Shown: one piece after another, positions 21,217-31,525 of the stretch
Position numbering within the stretch: position 1 is the first letter of the stretch
How the letters are laid out: each line of letters begins with the position of its first letter
Origin: Shinella sp. WSJ-2
Lineage (GTDB): Bacteria; Pseudomonadota; Alphaproteobacteria; Rhizobiales; Rhizobiaceae
Direction: 5' to 3'
Length of the DNA: 64,000 nt
NCBI RefSeq assembly: GCF_003432075.1
Contig: NZ_QWBU01000002.1
Coordinates: forward strand, 662,689-726,688
The notes under the pieces: model-generated
The model's input: only the letters and a program-made list of their open reading frames with translations
What the model was told of the DNA's origin: nothing
Database searches by the model: none
Translations under genes and position numbers: made by a program

Positions 21217-21400
21217 ATTTCCGCTTGATTTCCGTCACCGATAGGTTTTGAAATCTGATAGGAATGGGAACAATGTGATATCAAAATTCGCTCTCTGTTT
21301 GCGTAGAATGCAGCTTGTCGCCTCCCGAAAAACAACCATAATCGGCGACTGTTCTTCCTACGAACTCATAGACCCGCGAAAGAAACTGGGAGATAAATCA

Positions 21401-22495
21401 ATGATAAAACGTATTCTTTTGGCGACGGCCGCTCTCGGCGCGATGCTTGGCGCGGGCAGCGCCCTGGCAGAAGATAAGGTGGTCAACGTCTATAACTGGT
21501 CGGACTATATCGACAGTTCGATCATCGACGACTTCACCAAGGAAACCGGCATCAAGGTCGTCTACGACGTCTACGACTCGAACGAAATTCTCGAAACGAA
21601 GCTGCTCGCCGGTGGCACCGGCTATGATGTGGTCGTACCGACCAACACGTTCCTCCAGCGCCAGATCGCAGCCGGCGTCTACCAGAAGCTCGACAAGTCC
21701 AAGCTGCCGAACCTGAAGAACATGTGGGACATGGTCGCGACGCGTATGCAGCCGTTCGACCCGGGCAATGAATATTCGATCAACTATATGTGGGGCACGA
21801 TCGGTATCGGTTATAACAAGGCCAAGATCAAGGAAGCGCTCGGCACCGACCAGATTGACAGCTGGAACGTGATCTTCGATCCGGCCAATGCCGAAAAGCT
21901 CAAGGATTGCGGCATCAACCTGCTGGATTCTCCGACCGACATCATTCCGGTGACGCTCGCCTATCTGGGTCTGAACCCCGACAGCCATGACCCGGCCGAT
22001 ATCGCAAAGGCCGAGGAAGCCCTGCAGAAGATCCGGCCCTTCGTGCGCAAGTTCCATTCGTCTGAGTTTATCAACGGCCTTGCCAACGGCGATATCTGCA
22101 TCGCTGTCGGCTGGTCGGGCGATATCTTCCAGGGCCGCGACCGCGCGGAAGAAGCCAAGAACGGCGTCGAAATCGGCTATGCCATTCCGAAGGAAGGCAC
22201 GCAGATGTGGTTCGACCAGATGGCGATCCCCGCCGACGCGCCGCATGTCGCAGAGGCCCACGCCTTCCTCGACTACATCATGCGCCCGGAAGTCATCGCC
22301 AAGGCATCGACCTACATCCACTATGCCAATGGCAACAAGGCTGCGCAGGCCGTGATGCCGGAAGAGATCATCAAGGACACGACGATCTATCCGGATGACG
22401 AGACGCTGAAGAAGCTCTTCACCAACACGACTCTGGATCCGAAGACGCAGCGCCTGTTCACGCGCACCTGGACCAAGATCGTGACCGGCCAATAA
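21401..22495 (+). CDS. potF: Putrescine/polyamine ABC transporter substrate-binding protein PotF
   Basis: Periplasmic polyamine-binding protein of 364 residues. The signal peptide is about residues 1-24 (MIKRILLATAALGAMLGAGS...ALA). The mature part begins VVNVYNWSDYID, the hallmark start of PotD/PotF proteins. GGGAG sits upstream of ATG 21401; the frame stays open 153 bases further upstream without family resemblance. It is first in potFGHI and is followed by its own terminator, which should leave it at higher transcript level than the rest. Putrescine specificity over spermidine is inferred. Confidence 0.9.
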   Translation: MIKRILLATAALGAMLGAGSALAEDKVVNVYNWSDYIDSSIIDDFTKETGIKVVYDVYDSNEILETKLLAGGTGYDVVVPTNTFLQRQIAAGVYQKLDKSKLPNLKNMWDMVATRMQPFDPGNEYSINYMWGTIGIGYNKAKIKEALGTDQIDSWNVIFDPANAEKLKDCGINLLDSPTDIIPVTLAYLGLNPDSHDPADIAKAEEALQKIRPFVRKFHSSEFINGLANGDICIAVGWSGDIFQGRDRAEEAKNGVEIGYAIPKEGTQMWFDQMAIPADAPHVAEAHAFLDYIMRPEVIAKASTYIHYANGNKAAQAVMPEEIIKDTTIYPDDETLKKLFTNTTLDPKTQRLFTRTWTKIVTGQ

Positions 22496-22512
22496 CCGGT
22501 CCAAAGCGAATT

Positions 22513-22539
22513 GCCCGGAAGTCTCTTCCGGGCATTTTT
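22513..22539 (+). terminator. Intrinsic terminator between potF and potG
   Basis: GCCCGGAA (22513-22520) pairs with TTCCGGGC (22526-22533), followed by ATTTTTC. It lies inside an apparent operon, so it may act as a partial terminator that limits potGHI relative to potF. Confidence 0.8.
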
Positions 22540-22576
22540 CTTATGAGTTGCCCAAAATAAGAGATGGGGACAGGCA

Positions 22577-23719
22577 ATGAAATCTCTCGGCAATATTCGT
22601 CGCGCCTTTGCACCGTGGACGGACCCGGACGCAAAACCGTATATCACGTTCCGCAATGTCACGAAGAGGTTCGGCGATTTCACGGCCGTCGACGATCTCA
22701 CGCTCAACATCTACCATCGCGAGTTTTTCGCGCTGCTCGGCGCCTCGGGGTGCGGCAAGTCCACGCTCCTGCGCATGCTCGCCGGCTTCGAACGGCCAAC
22801 CTCGGGCGAGATCATTCTGGACGGCCAGGACATTGCCGGCATTCCGCCCTACAAGCGGCCCGTCAACATGATGTTCCAGTCCTACGCGCTCTTCCCGCAC
22901 ATGTCGGTGGAGAGCAATATCGGCTTCGGCCTGCGCCAGGACGGCATGCCGAAGAACGAGATTGCCGAGCGCGTCGCCCAGATGCTCAAGCTGGTGAAGC
23001 TCGAAAAGTTCGCCAAGCGCAAGCCGCACCAGCTTTCCGGCGGCCAGCGCCAGCGCGTGGCGCTCGCCCGCTCGCTTGCGAAGCGCCCGAAGGTGCTTCT
23101 GCTCGACGAGCCGCTCGGCGCGCTCGACAAGAAGCTGCGCGAGGAAACCCAGTTCGAACTGATGGACCTGCAACAGGAACTTGGCCTGACCTTCGTCGTC
23201 GTGACCCACGACCAGGAGGAGGCGATGACCATGGCCGACCGCATCGCGGTGATGAGCCATGGCAAGGTCATCCAGGTCGCCACGCCGGCGGAAATCTATG
23301 AAGCGCCGAACTCCCGCTTCGTGGCCGACTTCATCGGCGACGTGAACATTCTCGACGGCAAGGTTTCTGCCAGTGGCAACGGCAAGATCGAGCTCGCCGT
23401 CGCCGAAGGCTTCACCATCCGCACCGCCACCGGCAGCACGCCGGCCACCGGCTCTGCCGCCGGCTTCGCCATCCGCCCGGAAAAGCTGAAGGTGACACGC
23501 GCCGCTCCGGCCGATGCTTCGGTCAATGCGGCGCAGGGCGAGATCTGGGACATCGGCTATCTCGGCGACATGACAGTGTTCTACGTCAAGCTCGACAGCG
23601 GCAAGGTGGTGAAGGCCTCCATGCTGAATGCCCAGCGCGAGGTCGAGGACCCGATCGCCTATGACGAGAAGGTCTGGGTCTCCTTCGGCGAGACGGCCGG
23701 CGTCGTGCTGAAGGATTGA
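22577..23719 (+). CDS. potG: Polyamine ABC transporter ATP-binding protein PotG
   Basis: ATPase of 380 residues. Walker A is GASGCGKST (55-63), the signature is LSGGQRQR (153-160), and LLLDEPLGALD is the Walker B/D-loop. A TOBE domain follows from about residue 290. It has the N-terminal extension of about 20 residues usual for PotG/PotA. It energises the PotH/PotI channel. It lies 81 bp after potF and five bases before potH. Confidence 0.92.
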   Translation: MKSLGNIRRAFAPWTDPDAKPYITFRNVTKRFGDFTAVDDLTLNIYHREFFALLGASGCGKSTLLRMLAGFERPTSGEIILDGQDIAGIPPYKRPVNMMFQSYALFPHMSVESNIGFGLRQDGMPKNEIAERVAQMLKLVKLEKFAKRKPHQLSGGQRQRVALARSLAKRPKVLLLDEPLGALDKKLREETQFELMDLQQELGLTFVVVTHDQEEAMTMADRIAVMSHGKVIQVATPAEIYEAPNSRFVADFIGDVNILDGKVSASGNGKIELAVAEGFTIRTATGSTPATGSAAGFAIRPEKLKVTRAAPADASVNAAQGEIWDIGYLGDMTVFYVKLDSGKVVKASMLNAQREVEDPIAYDEKVWVSFGETAGVVLKD

Positions 23720-23723
23720 TGCG

Positions 23724-24635
23724 ATGAAGAAGCTCGGCTCCGCCATCTTCAGCCGCCTTGTCATCATTATTCCCTATGCTTGGCTGCTGTTCTTCTTCCT
23801 CATCCCGTTCTTCATCGTCTTTCGCATCTCGCTGTCCACCACCGCCATCGCCCAGCCGCCTTACGAGCCGGCGTTCGCATGGTCGGACGGCCTGTCGGGT
23901 GTCTGGCAGAAGATGGGGCAGTTCAGCTTCGACAATTTCGTCTGGCTGACCGAGGACGCGCTCTATTTCAACGCCTATATGTCGAGCCTCTGGATCGCCG
24001 GCGTCTCCACGCTGGTGACGCTCCTGATCGGCTATCCCATCGCCTATGGCATGGCGCAGGCGCCGCGAACGCTGCGTCCCACGCTCCTGATGCTGGTGAT
24101 CCTGCCGTTCTGGACGAGCTTCCTCATCCGCGTCTATGCCTGGATCGCCATTCTGAAGCCCGAAGGCCTGCTCAACCAGTTCCTGATGAACATCGGCGTC
24201 ATCGACCAGCCGCTGATCATCATGAACACCAATTGGGCGATCTATATCGGCATCGTCTATTCCTACCTGCCCTTCATGATCCTGCCGCTCTATTCCGCGT
24301 TGGAAAAGATGGACAACACGCTGATCGAGGCCGCACAGGACCTCGGCTGCCCGCAGATCACGGCCTTCTGGAAGGTGACCTTCCCGCTCTCCATTCCCGG
24401 CATCATCGCGGGCTGCATGCTCGTGTTCATTCCGGCCGTGGGCGAGTTCGTCATTCCCGACCTGCTCGGCGGATCGCAGACGCTGATGATCGGCAAGACG
24501 CTGTGGAACGAATTCAACGCAAACCGCGACTGGCCGGTCTCGGCTGCCGTCGCCACTATCCTGCTCCTCATCCTGGTCGTGCCCATCGTGTTCTTCCAGA
24601 ATGCGCAGGCCAAGGCCGAAGAGCAGGGGAGGTAA
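23724..24635 (+). CDS. potH: Polyamine ABC transporter permease PotH
   Basis: Inner-membrane permease of 303 residues with six predicted helices. The first is about 13-35 (IIPYAWLLFFFLIPFFIVF). The EAA loop is near residues 205-225 (EAAQDLGCPQITAFWKV). It is the PotB/PotH partner of PotI. It starts four bases after the potG stop. Confidence 0.91.
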   Translation: MKKLGSAIFSRLVIIIPYAWLLFFFLIPFFIVFRISLSTTAIAQPPYEPAFAWSDGLSGVWQKMGQFSFDNFVWLTEDALYFNAYMSSLWIAGVSTLVTLLIGYPIAYGMAQAPRTLRPTLLMLVILPFWTSFLIRVYAWIAILKPEGLLNQFLMNIGVIDQPLIIMNTNWAIYIGIVYSYLPFMILPLYSALEKMDNTLIEAAQDLGCPQITAFWKVTFPLSIPGIIAGCMLVFIPAVGEFVIPDLLGGSQTLMIGKTLWNEFNANRDWPVSAAVATILLLILVVPIVFFQNAQAKAEEQGR

Positions 24636-24639
24636 GCCC

Positions 24640-25458
24640 ATGAACACCTGGTCCCGTTTCAATATAGCATCGGTCGTTCTCGGCTTCTCCTTCCTCTATC
24701 TGCCGATCGTGCTCCTGGTCGTCTTCTCCTTCAACGAGTCCAAGCTCGTGACGGTGTGGGCCGGCTTCTCGACCAAATGGTACGTCTCGCTGTTCCACAA
24801 TCAGGGCCTGATGGACGCCGCCTGGGTGACGATCCGCGTGGCGCTGATCTCGGCAACGGCGGCCACCGCACTCGGCACCATGGCGGCGCTGGCGCTGACG
24901 CGCTATACGCGCTTTCGCGGCCGGCTGCTGTTCTCCGGCATGGTCTATGCACCGCTCGTCATGCCGGAGGTCATCACCGGCCTGTCGCTGCTCCTGCTCT
25001 TTGTCGCCATCGGCTTCGACCGCGGCTTCGTCACGGTCATGCTGGCGCACATCACCTTCTCGATGTGCTTCGTGACGGTGGTGGTGCAGTCGCGCCTCCT
25101 GTCTTTCGATCGCTCGGTCGAGGAGGCCGCGCTCGATCTTGGTGCGACACCGGTCAGGACCTTCCTGGAGGTGACGCTGCCGATCATCGCGCCTGCTGTT
25201 CTGTCAGGCTGGATGCTGGCGCTGACGCTGTCGCTTGACGATCTTGTCATCTCCTCGTTCACCTCGGGCCCCGGTGCCACCACGCTGCCGATGAAGATCT
25301 ATAGCCAGGTGCGCTTGGGTGTGACGCCGGAAATCAATGCGGCCTGCACCCTGCTCATCGGCTTCGTCGCCATCGGCGTGATCATTGCCTCGGTCATGAC
25401 CAAGCGGCGCGAAGTGCAGCGCCAGCGCGACGAGCAAGCGGCCTTCGCGGGCCGCTGA
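24640..25458 (+). CDS. potI: Polyamine ABC transporter permease PotI
   Basis: Permease of 272 residues, PotC/PotI type, with six predicted helices and an EAA loop near residue 165 (EEAALDLGATPVRTFLEV). The AGGGGAGG at the end of potH serves as ribosome site for ATG 24640. It is the last gene of the operon and convergent with the AsmA gene, 18 bp apart. Confidence 0.91.
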   Translation: MNTWSRFNIASVVLGFSFLYLPIVLLVVFSFNESKLVTVWAGFSTKWYVSLFHNQGLMDAAWVTIRVALISATAATALGTMAALALTRYTRFRGRLLFSGMVYAPLVMPEVITGLSLLLLFVAIGFDRGFVTVMLAHITFSMCFVTVVVQSRLLSFDRSVEEAALDLGATPVRTFLEVTLPIIAPAVLSGWMLALTLSLDDLVISSFTSGPGATTLPMKIYSQVRLGVTPEINAACTLLIGFVAIGVIIASVMTKRREVQRQRDEQAAFAGR

Positions 25459-25476
25459 GTATTCCGGAAAATGCGA

Positions 25477-27327
25477 TTACTGGCGGGGCTGCTGCCCCGT
25501 CAGGATCGAGATCGGCGAGATCACCGGCTCCGGCCAGGACCCGCCGACGAAAAAACTGAGGGCCGGATTGACCACGGCCGTCGCATCCGCCTGCGGCCGA
25601 TCGGCCAGCGTGCCGGCCAGCGCCAGGCTTCCCGAACGATAGTGGATCATGCCGGACAGTGTCAGAAGTTTCTCCGTCCCTTCGATTTCCGCCTTGGTGA
25701 GTTCGGCAATGCCGCGGTCGAGCCGCGCTTCCAGATCGGCGCGCACGAAGTCGAAGGAGCCATCCGCAGTACTGGAGATGCTGAAGAAGGCGTTCTTCGC
25801 CGCCTGTTCCTCGAAGGCCAGGCGGTTGAAGTGGGTCAGCGTGCCCGGTCCCATGCGCAGGCGGAACTGGCCCGACATATCCGACAGCGTCGTCGCCCAG
25901 AGCGGCCGGTCCGTCGAGAGCTCGAAATCGGCCGAGCCATGGCCTGACGGCAGCGGCCCGGGCAGCGCGAGCGTGCTGACGACGGTGCCGATATCGACAT
26001 TATCAAGCGACATCTGCATCTCAGCGCCGCCGCGAAAACCCTGTTCGTTGAGTGCGATGCGGCCGGTCATGCGGCCGTCGAGAAGCGTGCTGTCGCCGAC
26101 GTCGAAGGACGCGCGGCCGTTTTCGATCCGCATGCCGGCGGCGAGACCCTGCAGCGAAAAGGGTGCAAATTCCGCCGTTTTCGCCGAGAGGCGCAGATCC
26201 ATGCCGAATTGATGCACGAACGCGGTATCGACCGGCGTTGCGGGTTCCTTGGAGCCCAGCAACGGTGCAAAGGCCGAGAGCAGGGTCTTGAGATCGATGT
26301 GATCGAAAGCCAGCGTGCCGCCGATCTGCGGCAGGCCCTGCGGCGGCAGGTTGACGTCGAGCACGCCGGTCGCCTCGGCATTGTCGAGGGCAAGCTTCAC
26401 GTCCTCCAGCTTGGCCGCGTAACCCGCCGTCGCGACCTTCGCCTCGATATTCACCGACCCGACATTGCCGATCGCGGAAATGTCCTTGCCCTGCCAGGCC
26501 AGCAGATGGGCAAGCGAAGGTGTCGAGAGCTGCATGGTGCCAGCAACGAAGGCGGCGTGCGAAAGGTTGGCCATGCCCTCGAAATTGAGCGTGGCCGGAT
26601 CGGCGGAGAAGCTGGTGCGGGCATTGGCGTTGCGCCCCGCCAAGAGTGCCAGCGGCTGGTCGCAGCCGAAGGTCCAACGGGTCATCTCGCCGTTGACGAT
26701 GCCGGAAAGCGAGAGGTCCATGGGCTGGCGCAGCGCCGGCCAGGTGACGATGCCGTTGATATCGGTGACGCGATAGGCAGACGTTTCGCCTGCATGGGCT
26801 ATCTCAAGAATACCATCAGTGACAGTGACCGTGCCAAGGCGTTCGCTCGGCATGGCAGGGATGGCCTGCCCCTCCGGCGTTGCGGTGGTCGCATCGACTG
26901 CCTGTACCAGCCAGCCGTTGTGTTTCCAGTTGAAGGCGCCTGCCGCATTCCAGCCGACGCGCACCGTCGGGCGCACAAGTTCGAGATCGCTGAAAACAGG
27001 AACGCCGCGTACCGCACCGATCAGGTCGAAGGTCGCCGAAATCGTCTCGACGGACGCCAGTTCCTCGCTCTTGCCGTCCACCGGGCGCGTGGCGATGTGC
27101 ACATTGCCGATCGTCACGCGCGGATAGGGCCAGAAGGCAAATTCCGGTTCCTTGCCGATGCGCACCTCTGCACCCGTCCAGGCTTCCAGCGTTTCCTTGA
27201 TCCCCTTGCCGACGGTGTCGGTCTGGAGGAGGAAGGGAACGCCGACGCGCACCGCAAACAGCAAGGCAAGCGCGACAAGCAGACCCCGTACCAGGAGCTT
27301 CGAGCGGATGAAACGGGACAGTGTCAT
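25477..27327 (-). CDS. AsmA family protein
   Basis: Protein of 616 residues with an N-terminal membrane anchor (about 13-33, VRGLLVALALLFAVRVGVPF) and a long periplasmic beta-rich body. The ends resemble AsmA domains (TGAEVRIGKEPEFAFWPYP near 50; GHGSADFELSTDRPL and ALAGTLADRPQAD in the C-terminal part). AsmA-like proteins are thought to bridge the periplasm and help lipid transport or outer-membrane assembly. It is convergent with potI and divergent from the acetoacetyl-CoA synthetase gene. Its specific role here is unknown. Confidence 0.8.
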   Translation of the reverse strand: MTLSRFIRSKLLVRGLLVALALLFAVRVGVPFLLQTDTVGKGIKETLEAWTGAEVRIGKEPEFAFWPYPRVTIGNVHIATRPVDGKSEELASVETISATFDLIGAVRGVPVFSDLELVRPTVRVGWNAAGAFNWKHNGWLVQAVDATTATPEGQAIPAMPSERLGTVTVTDGILEIAHAGETSAYRVTDINGIVTWPALRQPMDLSLSGIVNGEMTRWTFGCDQPLALLAGRNANARTSFSADPATLNFEGMANLSHAAFVAGTMQLSTPSLAHLLAWQGKDISAIGNVGSVNIEAKVATAGYAAKLEDVKLALDNAEATGVLDVNLPPQGLPQIGGTLAFDHIDLKTLLSAFAPLLGSKEPATPVDTAFVHQFGMDLRLSAKTAEFAPFSLQGLAAGMRIENGRASFDVGDSTLLDGRMTGRIALNEQGFRGGAEMQMSLDNVDIGTVVSTLALPGPLPSGHGSADFELSTDRPLWATTLSDMSGQFRLRMGPGTLTHFNRLAFEEQAAKNAFFSISSTADGSFDFVRADLEARLDRGIAELTKAEIEGTEKLLTLSGMIHYRSGSLALAGTLADRPQADATAVVNPALSFFVGGSWPEPVISPISILTGQQPRQ

Positions 27328-27508
27328 TCGGGCACGGATCCTCTGCCGTCAGCTCTTTCGTAGGGTTGCGCGAAGGGGATAGGCGCTCGGGAGAAAGAAA
27401 TCAAATGTTGCCATGGCGGAATTGCGTTCATCGGTGCCGCGAACCGGCAGCCGGTGCTTTTTATTGCGTCGCAACATGATATACGAATGCGATGGAGTGG
27501 AGGAAAGC

Positions 27509-29461
<1,953 letters not shown>

Positions 29462-29710
29462 GCGGCGTCGACATTAACGATTTCTTGCCGGTCGAATTAA
29501 CCAATGCACGAAGATGTGAACAAAAGGTTTGTGTCGGAACGAGCCGGGTAAGGTTTTGTTAAGCCGGAATGGGGCAAGGTCGTCCCAACTTGAGCGCGCC
29601 CGATGAAGGGCGTTCCGGTCGCACCCGACCCCGATGGCATGAAGCCGTTCACCTTCGCTTTTGTTGGACAGCATTCAAACTATCGGGGCGGCTTTTGCCG
29701 CCCTTTTTTT
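29462..29710 (+). ncRNA. Non-coding interval ending in a strong terminator (candidate small RNA or 3' UTR)
   Basis: No credible ORF is visible after aacS, yet 225 bp beyond its stop lies a perfect terminator hairpin (29686-29710). The interval is less GC-rich than its surroundings and includes short dyads, such as GGGTCGGGT-like and GGGCGTTCC-like pairs near 29608-29632. It could be a long aacS 3' UTR or an independent small RNA with its own promoter. I find no convincing promoter. Confidence 0.35.
29686..29710 (+). terminator. Intrinsic terminator
   Basis: GGGCGGC (29686-29692), loop TTTT, GCCGCCC (29697-29703), then seven T (29704-29710). The U-tract is on the plus strand only, so it ends rightward transcripts, not the converging ABC permease gene. 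Confidence 0.88.
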
Positions 29711-31391
29711 ATTTGCGCGTTTTGTCCAGCGAGCGGGACACCAGAAAGACCGGAATGAGCCCGACGGCAACGATGATGATCGCGGGGACGCCGGCATCCT
29801 CCACCTTTGCCCGCGAGGCATCCTCATAGACCAGCGTCGCCAGCGTATTGAAGTTGAACGGGCGCAGCATGATCGTTGCCGAGAGCTCCTTCATCGTCTC
29901 GATGAAGACGAGGAGGGCAGCCGTCAGCGTCGCGGGGCGCATCATCGGCAGGAGCACGGTCCAAAGCGTCTGGCTGCTGGTGCGGCCGAGCGTGCGGGCG
30001 GCCATGTCGAGATGCGGCGAGAGCTTGTGGAAGCCGGCATCGATCGTTCCCTCGGCCATCGTCAGGAACCGCACCGTGCAGGCATAGATGATGGCAAAGC
30101 CGGTGCCGGAAAGAACGAGGCCGGTCGAAATGCCGAAGTTGGCGCGCAGGAAGGCATCGACCGCGTTGTCGAAATTGGCAAGCGGAATGAGCACGCCCAT
30201 GGCCAGCACCGTCCCGGGCACGCCATAGCCGAAGGAGGCGAAACGTCCGGCGGCGCTGTTGAGGCGCGAGCGGGTCGTGCGCGCGGCATAGGTCAGCAGG
30301 AAAGCGAGCAGCACGGCGACGATGGCTGTCGAGCCCGAGACGAGCACGCTGTTCCAGAGCGCCGAGAGCAGCCGCGTCGAGGCGAATTCCTCGAGCCGGC
30401 GCGTGGCGTAGCCGCCGAGTACATAAACCGGAATGGCGAAACCGATGACCGGCGGCAAGAGGCAGGCGAGGCTCGCCGCCCATTTCTTCCAGCCTTTCAA
30501 CTGGAGGCGCACGGGATCGTGCACCGCGGCCGTCGTCTTCTGGCTGGCGAAGCGCTGCCGGCGGCGTGCGGCGCGTTCCACCATCATCAGGCAGACGACG
30601 AAGACCAGCATGACGCAGGCGATCTGCGCAGCCCCGGCAAGGCTGCCGCGATTGAGCCAGGTGTCGAAGATCGAGAAGGTAAGCGTCTGCACGCCGAGAT
30701 ATTCGACCGCGCCGATATCGTTCAGCGTTTCCATGGCGACGAGCGTCAGCCCCACCATGATGGCCGGCCGCGCCATGGGGATCTGGATTCTTGCCAAAAC
30801 CTTGAGCGGCCCGGCACCGAGCGTGCGGGCCACATCCGCTGCCGCGCGGCCCTGCATGAGGAACATCGAGCGGGCGGCGAGATAGATATAGGGATAGAGC
30901 ACGCTCGACAGCACGAGCATGGCGCCACCGGTGGTGCGCACTTCGGGAAACCAGTAGTCGCGGCTCGTCTGGAAGCCGAAGAGGCCGCGATAGGCCGTCT
31001 GCACCGGGCCGGTGAAGGAGAAGAACTCCGCAAAGGCATAGGCACCGAGATACGCGGGAATGGCGAGCGGCAGGACGAGCAGGCCAGACAGGACCCGGCG
31101 GCCGGGAAAGTCGCAGCTCGCCACTAGCCAGGCCGTGATGACGCCGGTGGTAGTGGTCAGTGTGGCGACACCGGCCAGCAGGATGAGCGTGCGGAGCGTC
31201 GCGCGCGGAATGACATTGCTCAGAAGATGCGGCCAGTTGTCGACACCACCCGTCGCCGCGATGACGACGATGGCGATCGCCGGCATGAGCACGATTGCCG
31301 CGGCAAGCACCGCAGAGGCGGAGAGAAGCGGATGGCGCGCCGCACCCGAGCGGCGATGCACGCGCGGCGCGCTTTCGGACTGGACCTGCAA
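29709..31391 (-). CDS. Iron(III)-type ABC transporter permease, fused double-domain
   Basis: Membrane protein of 560 residues with about twelve helices arranged as two permease domains (about 70-290 and 340-550), each with an EAA-like loop (for example ARTLGAGPLKVLARIQIP near 195-212 and AARTLGRTSSQTLWTVLLP near 460). This fused layout is typical of FbpB/SfuB permeases for ferric iron. No binding-protein or ATPase gene adjoins it; an Fe(III)-binding protein gene (fbpA) is at 50.3 kb. Iron as substrate is inferred from family; thiamine or other substrates use similar permeases. Confidence 0.75.
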   Translation of the reverse strand: MQVQSESAPRVHRRSGAARHPLLSASAVLAAAIVLMPAIAIVVIAATGGVDNWPHLLSNVIPRATLRTLILLAGVATLTTTTGVITAWLVASCDFPGRRVLSGLLVLPLAIPAYLGAYAFAEFFSFTGPVQTAYRGLFGFQTSRDYWFPEVRTTGGAMLVLSSVLYPYIYLAARSMFLMQGRAAADVARTLGAGPLKVLARIQIPMARPAIMVGLTLVAMETLNDIGAVEYLGVQTLTFSIFDTWLNRGSLAGAAQIACVMLVFVVCLMMVERAARRRQRFASQKTTAAVHDPVRLQLKGWKKWAASLACLLPPVIGFAIPVYVLGGYATRRLEEFASTRLLSALWNSVLVSGSTAIVAVLLAFLLTYAARTTRSRLNSAAGRFASFGYGVPGTVLAMGVLIPLANFDNAVDAFLRANFGISTGLVLSGTGFAIIYACTVRFLTMAEGTIDAGFHKLSPHLDMAARTLGRTSSQTLWTVLLPMMRPATLTAALLVFIETMKELSATIMLRPFNFNTLATLVYEDASRAKVEDAGVPAIIIVAVGLIPVFLVSRSLDKTRK

Positions 31392-31525
31392 GACGTTTCC
31401 TCGACGATGCGGCGGCCCCGATTAGAGGCCGCCGAAAGGCGTTTTGTCGGTCCTAGAGCATTTTGCCACCGAGCGAAATCACCCGCCGGTACACAAATGC
31501 GGGAGAGCGCGGATGCCGATCGCTT

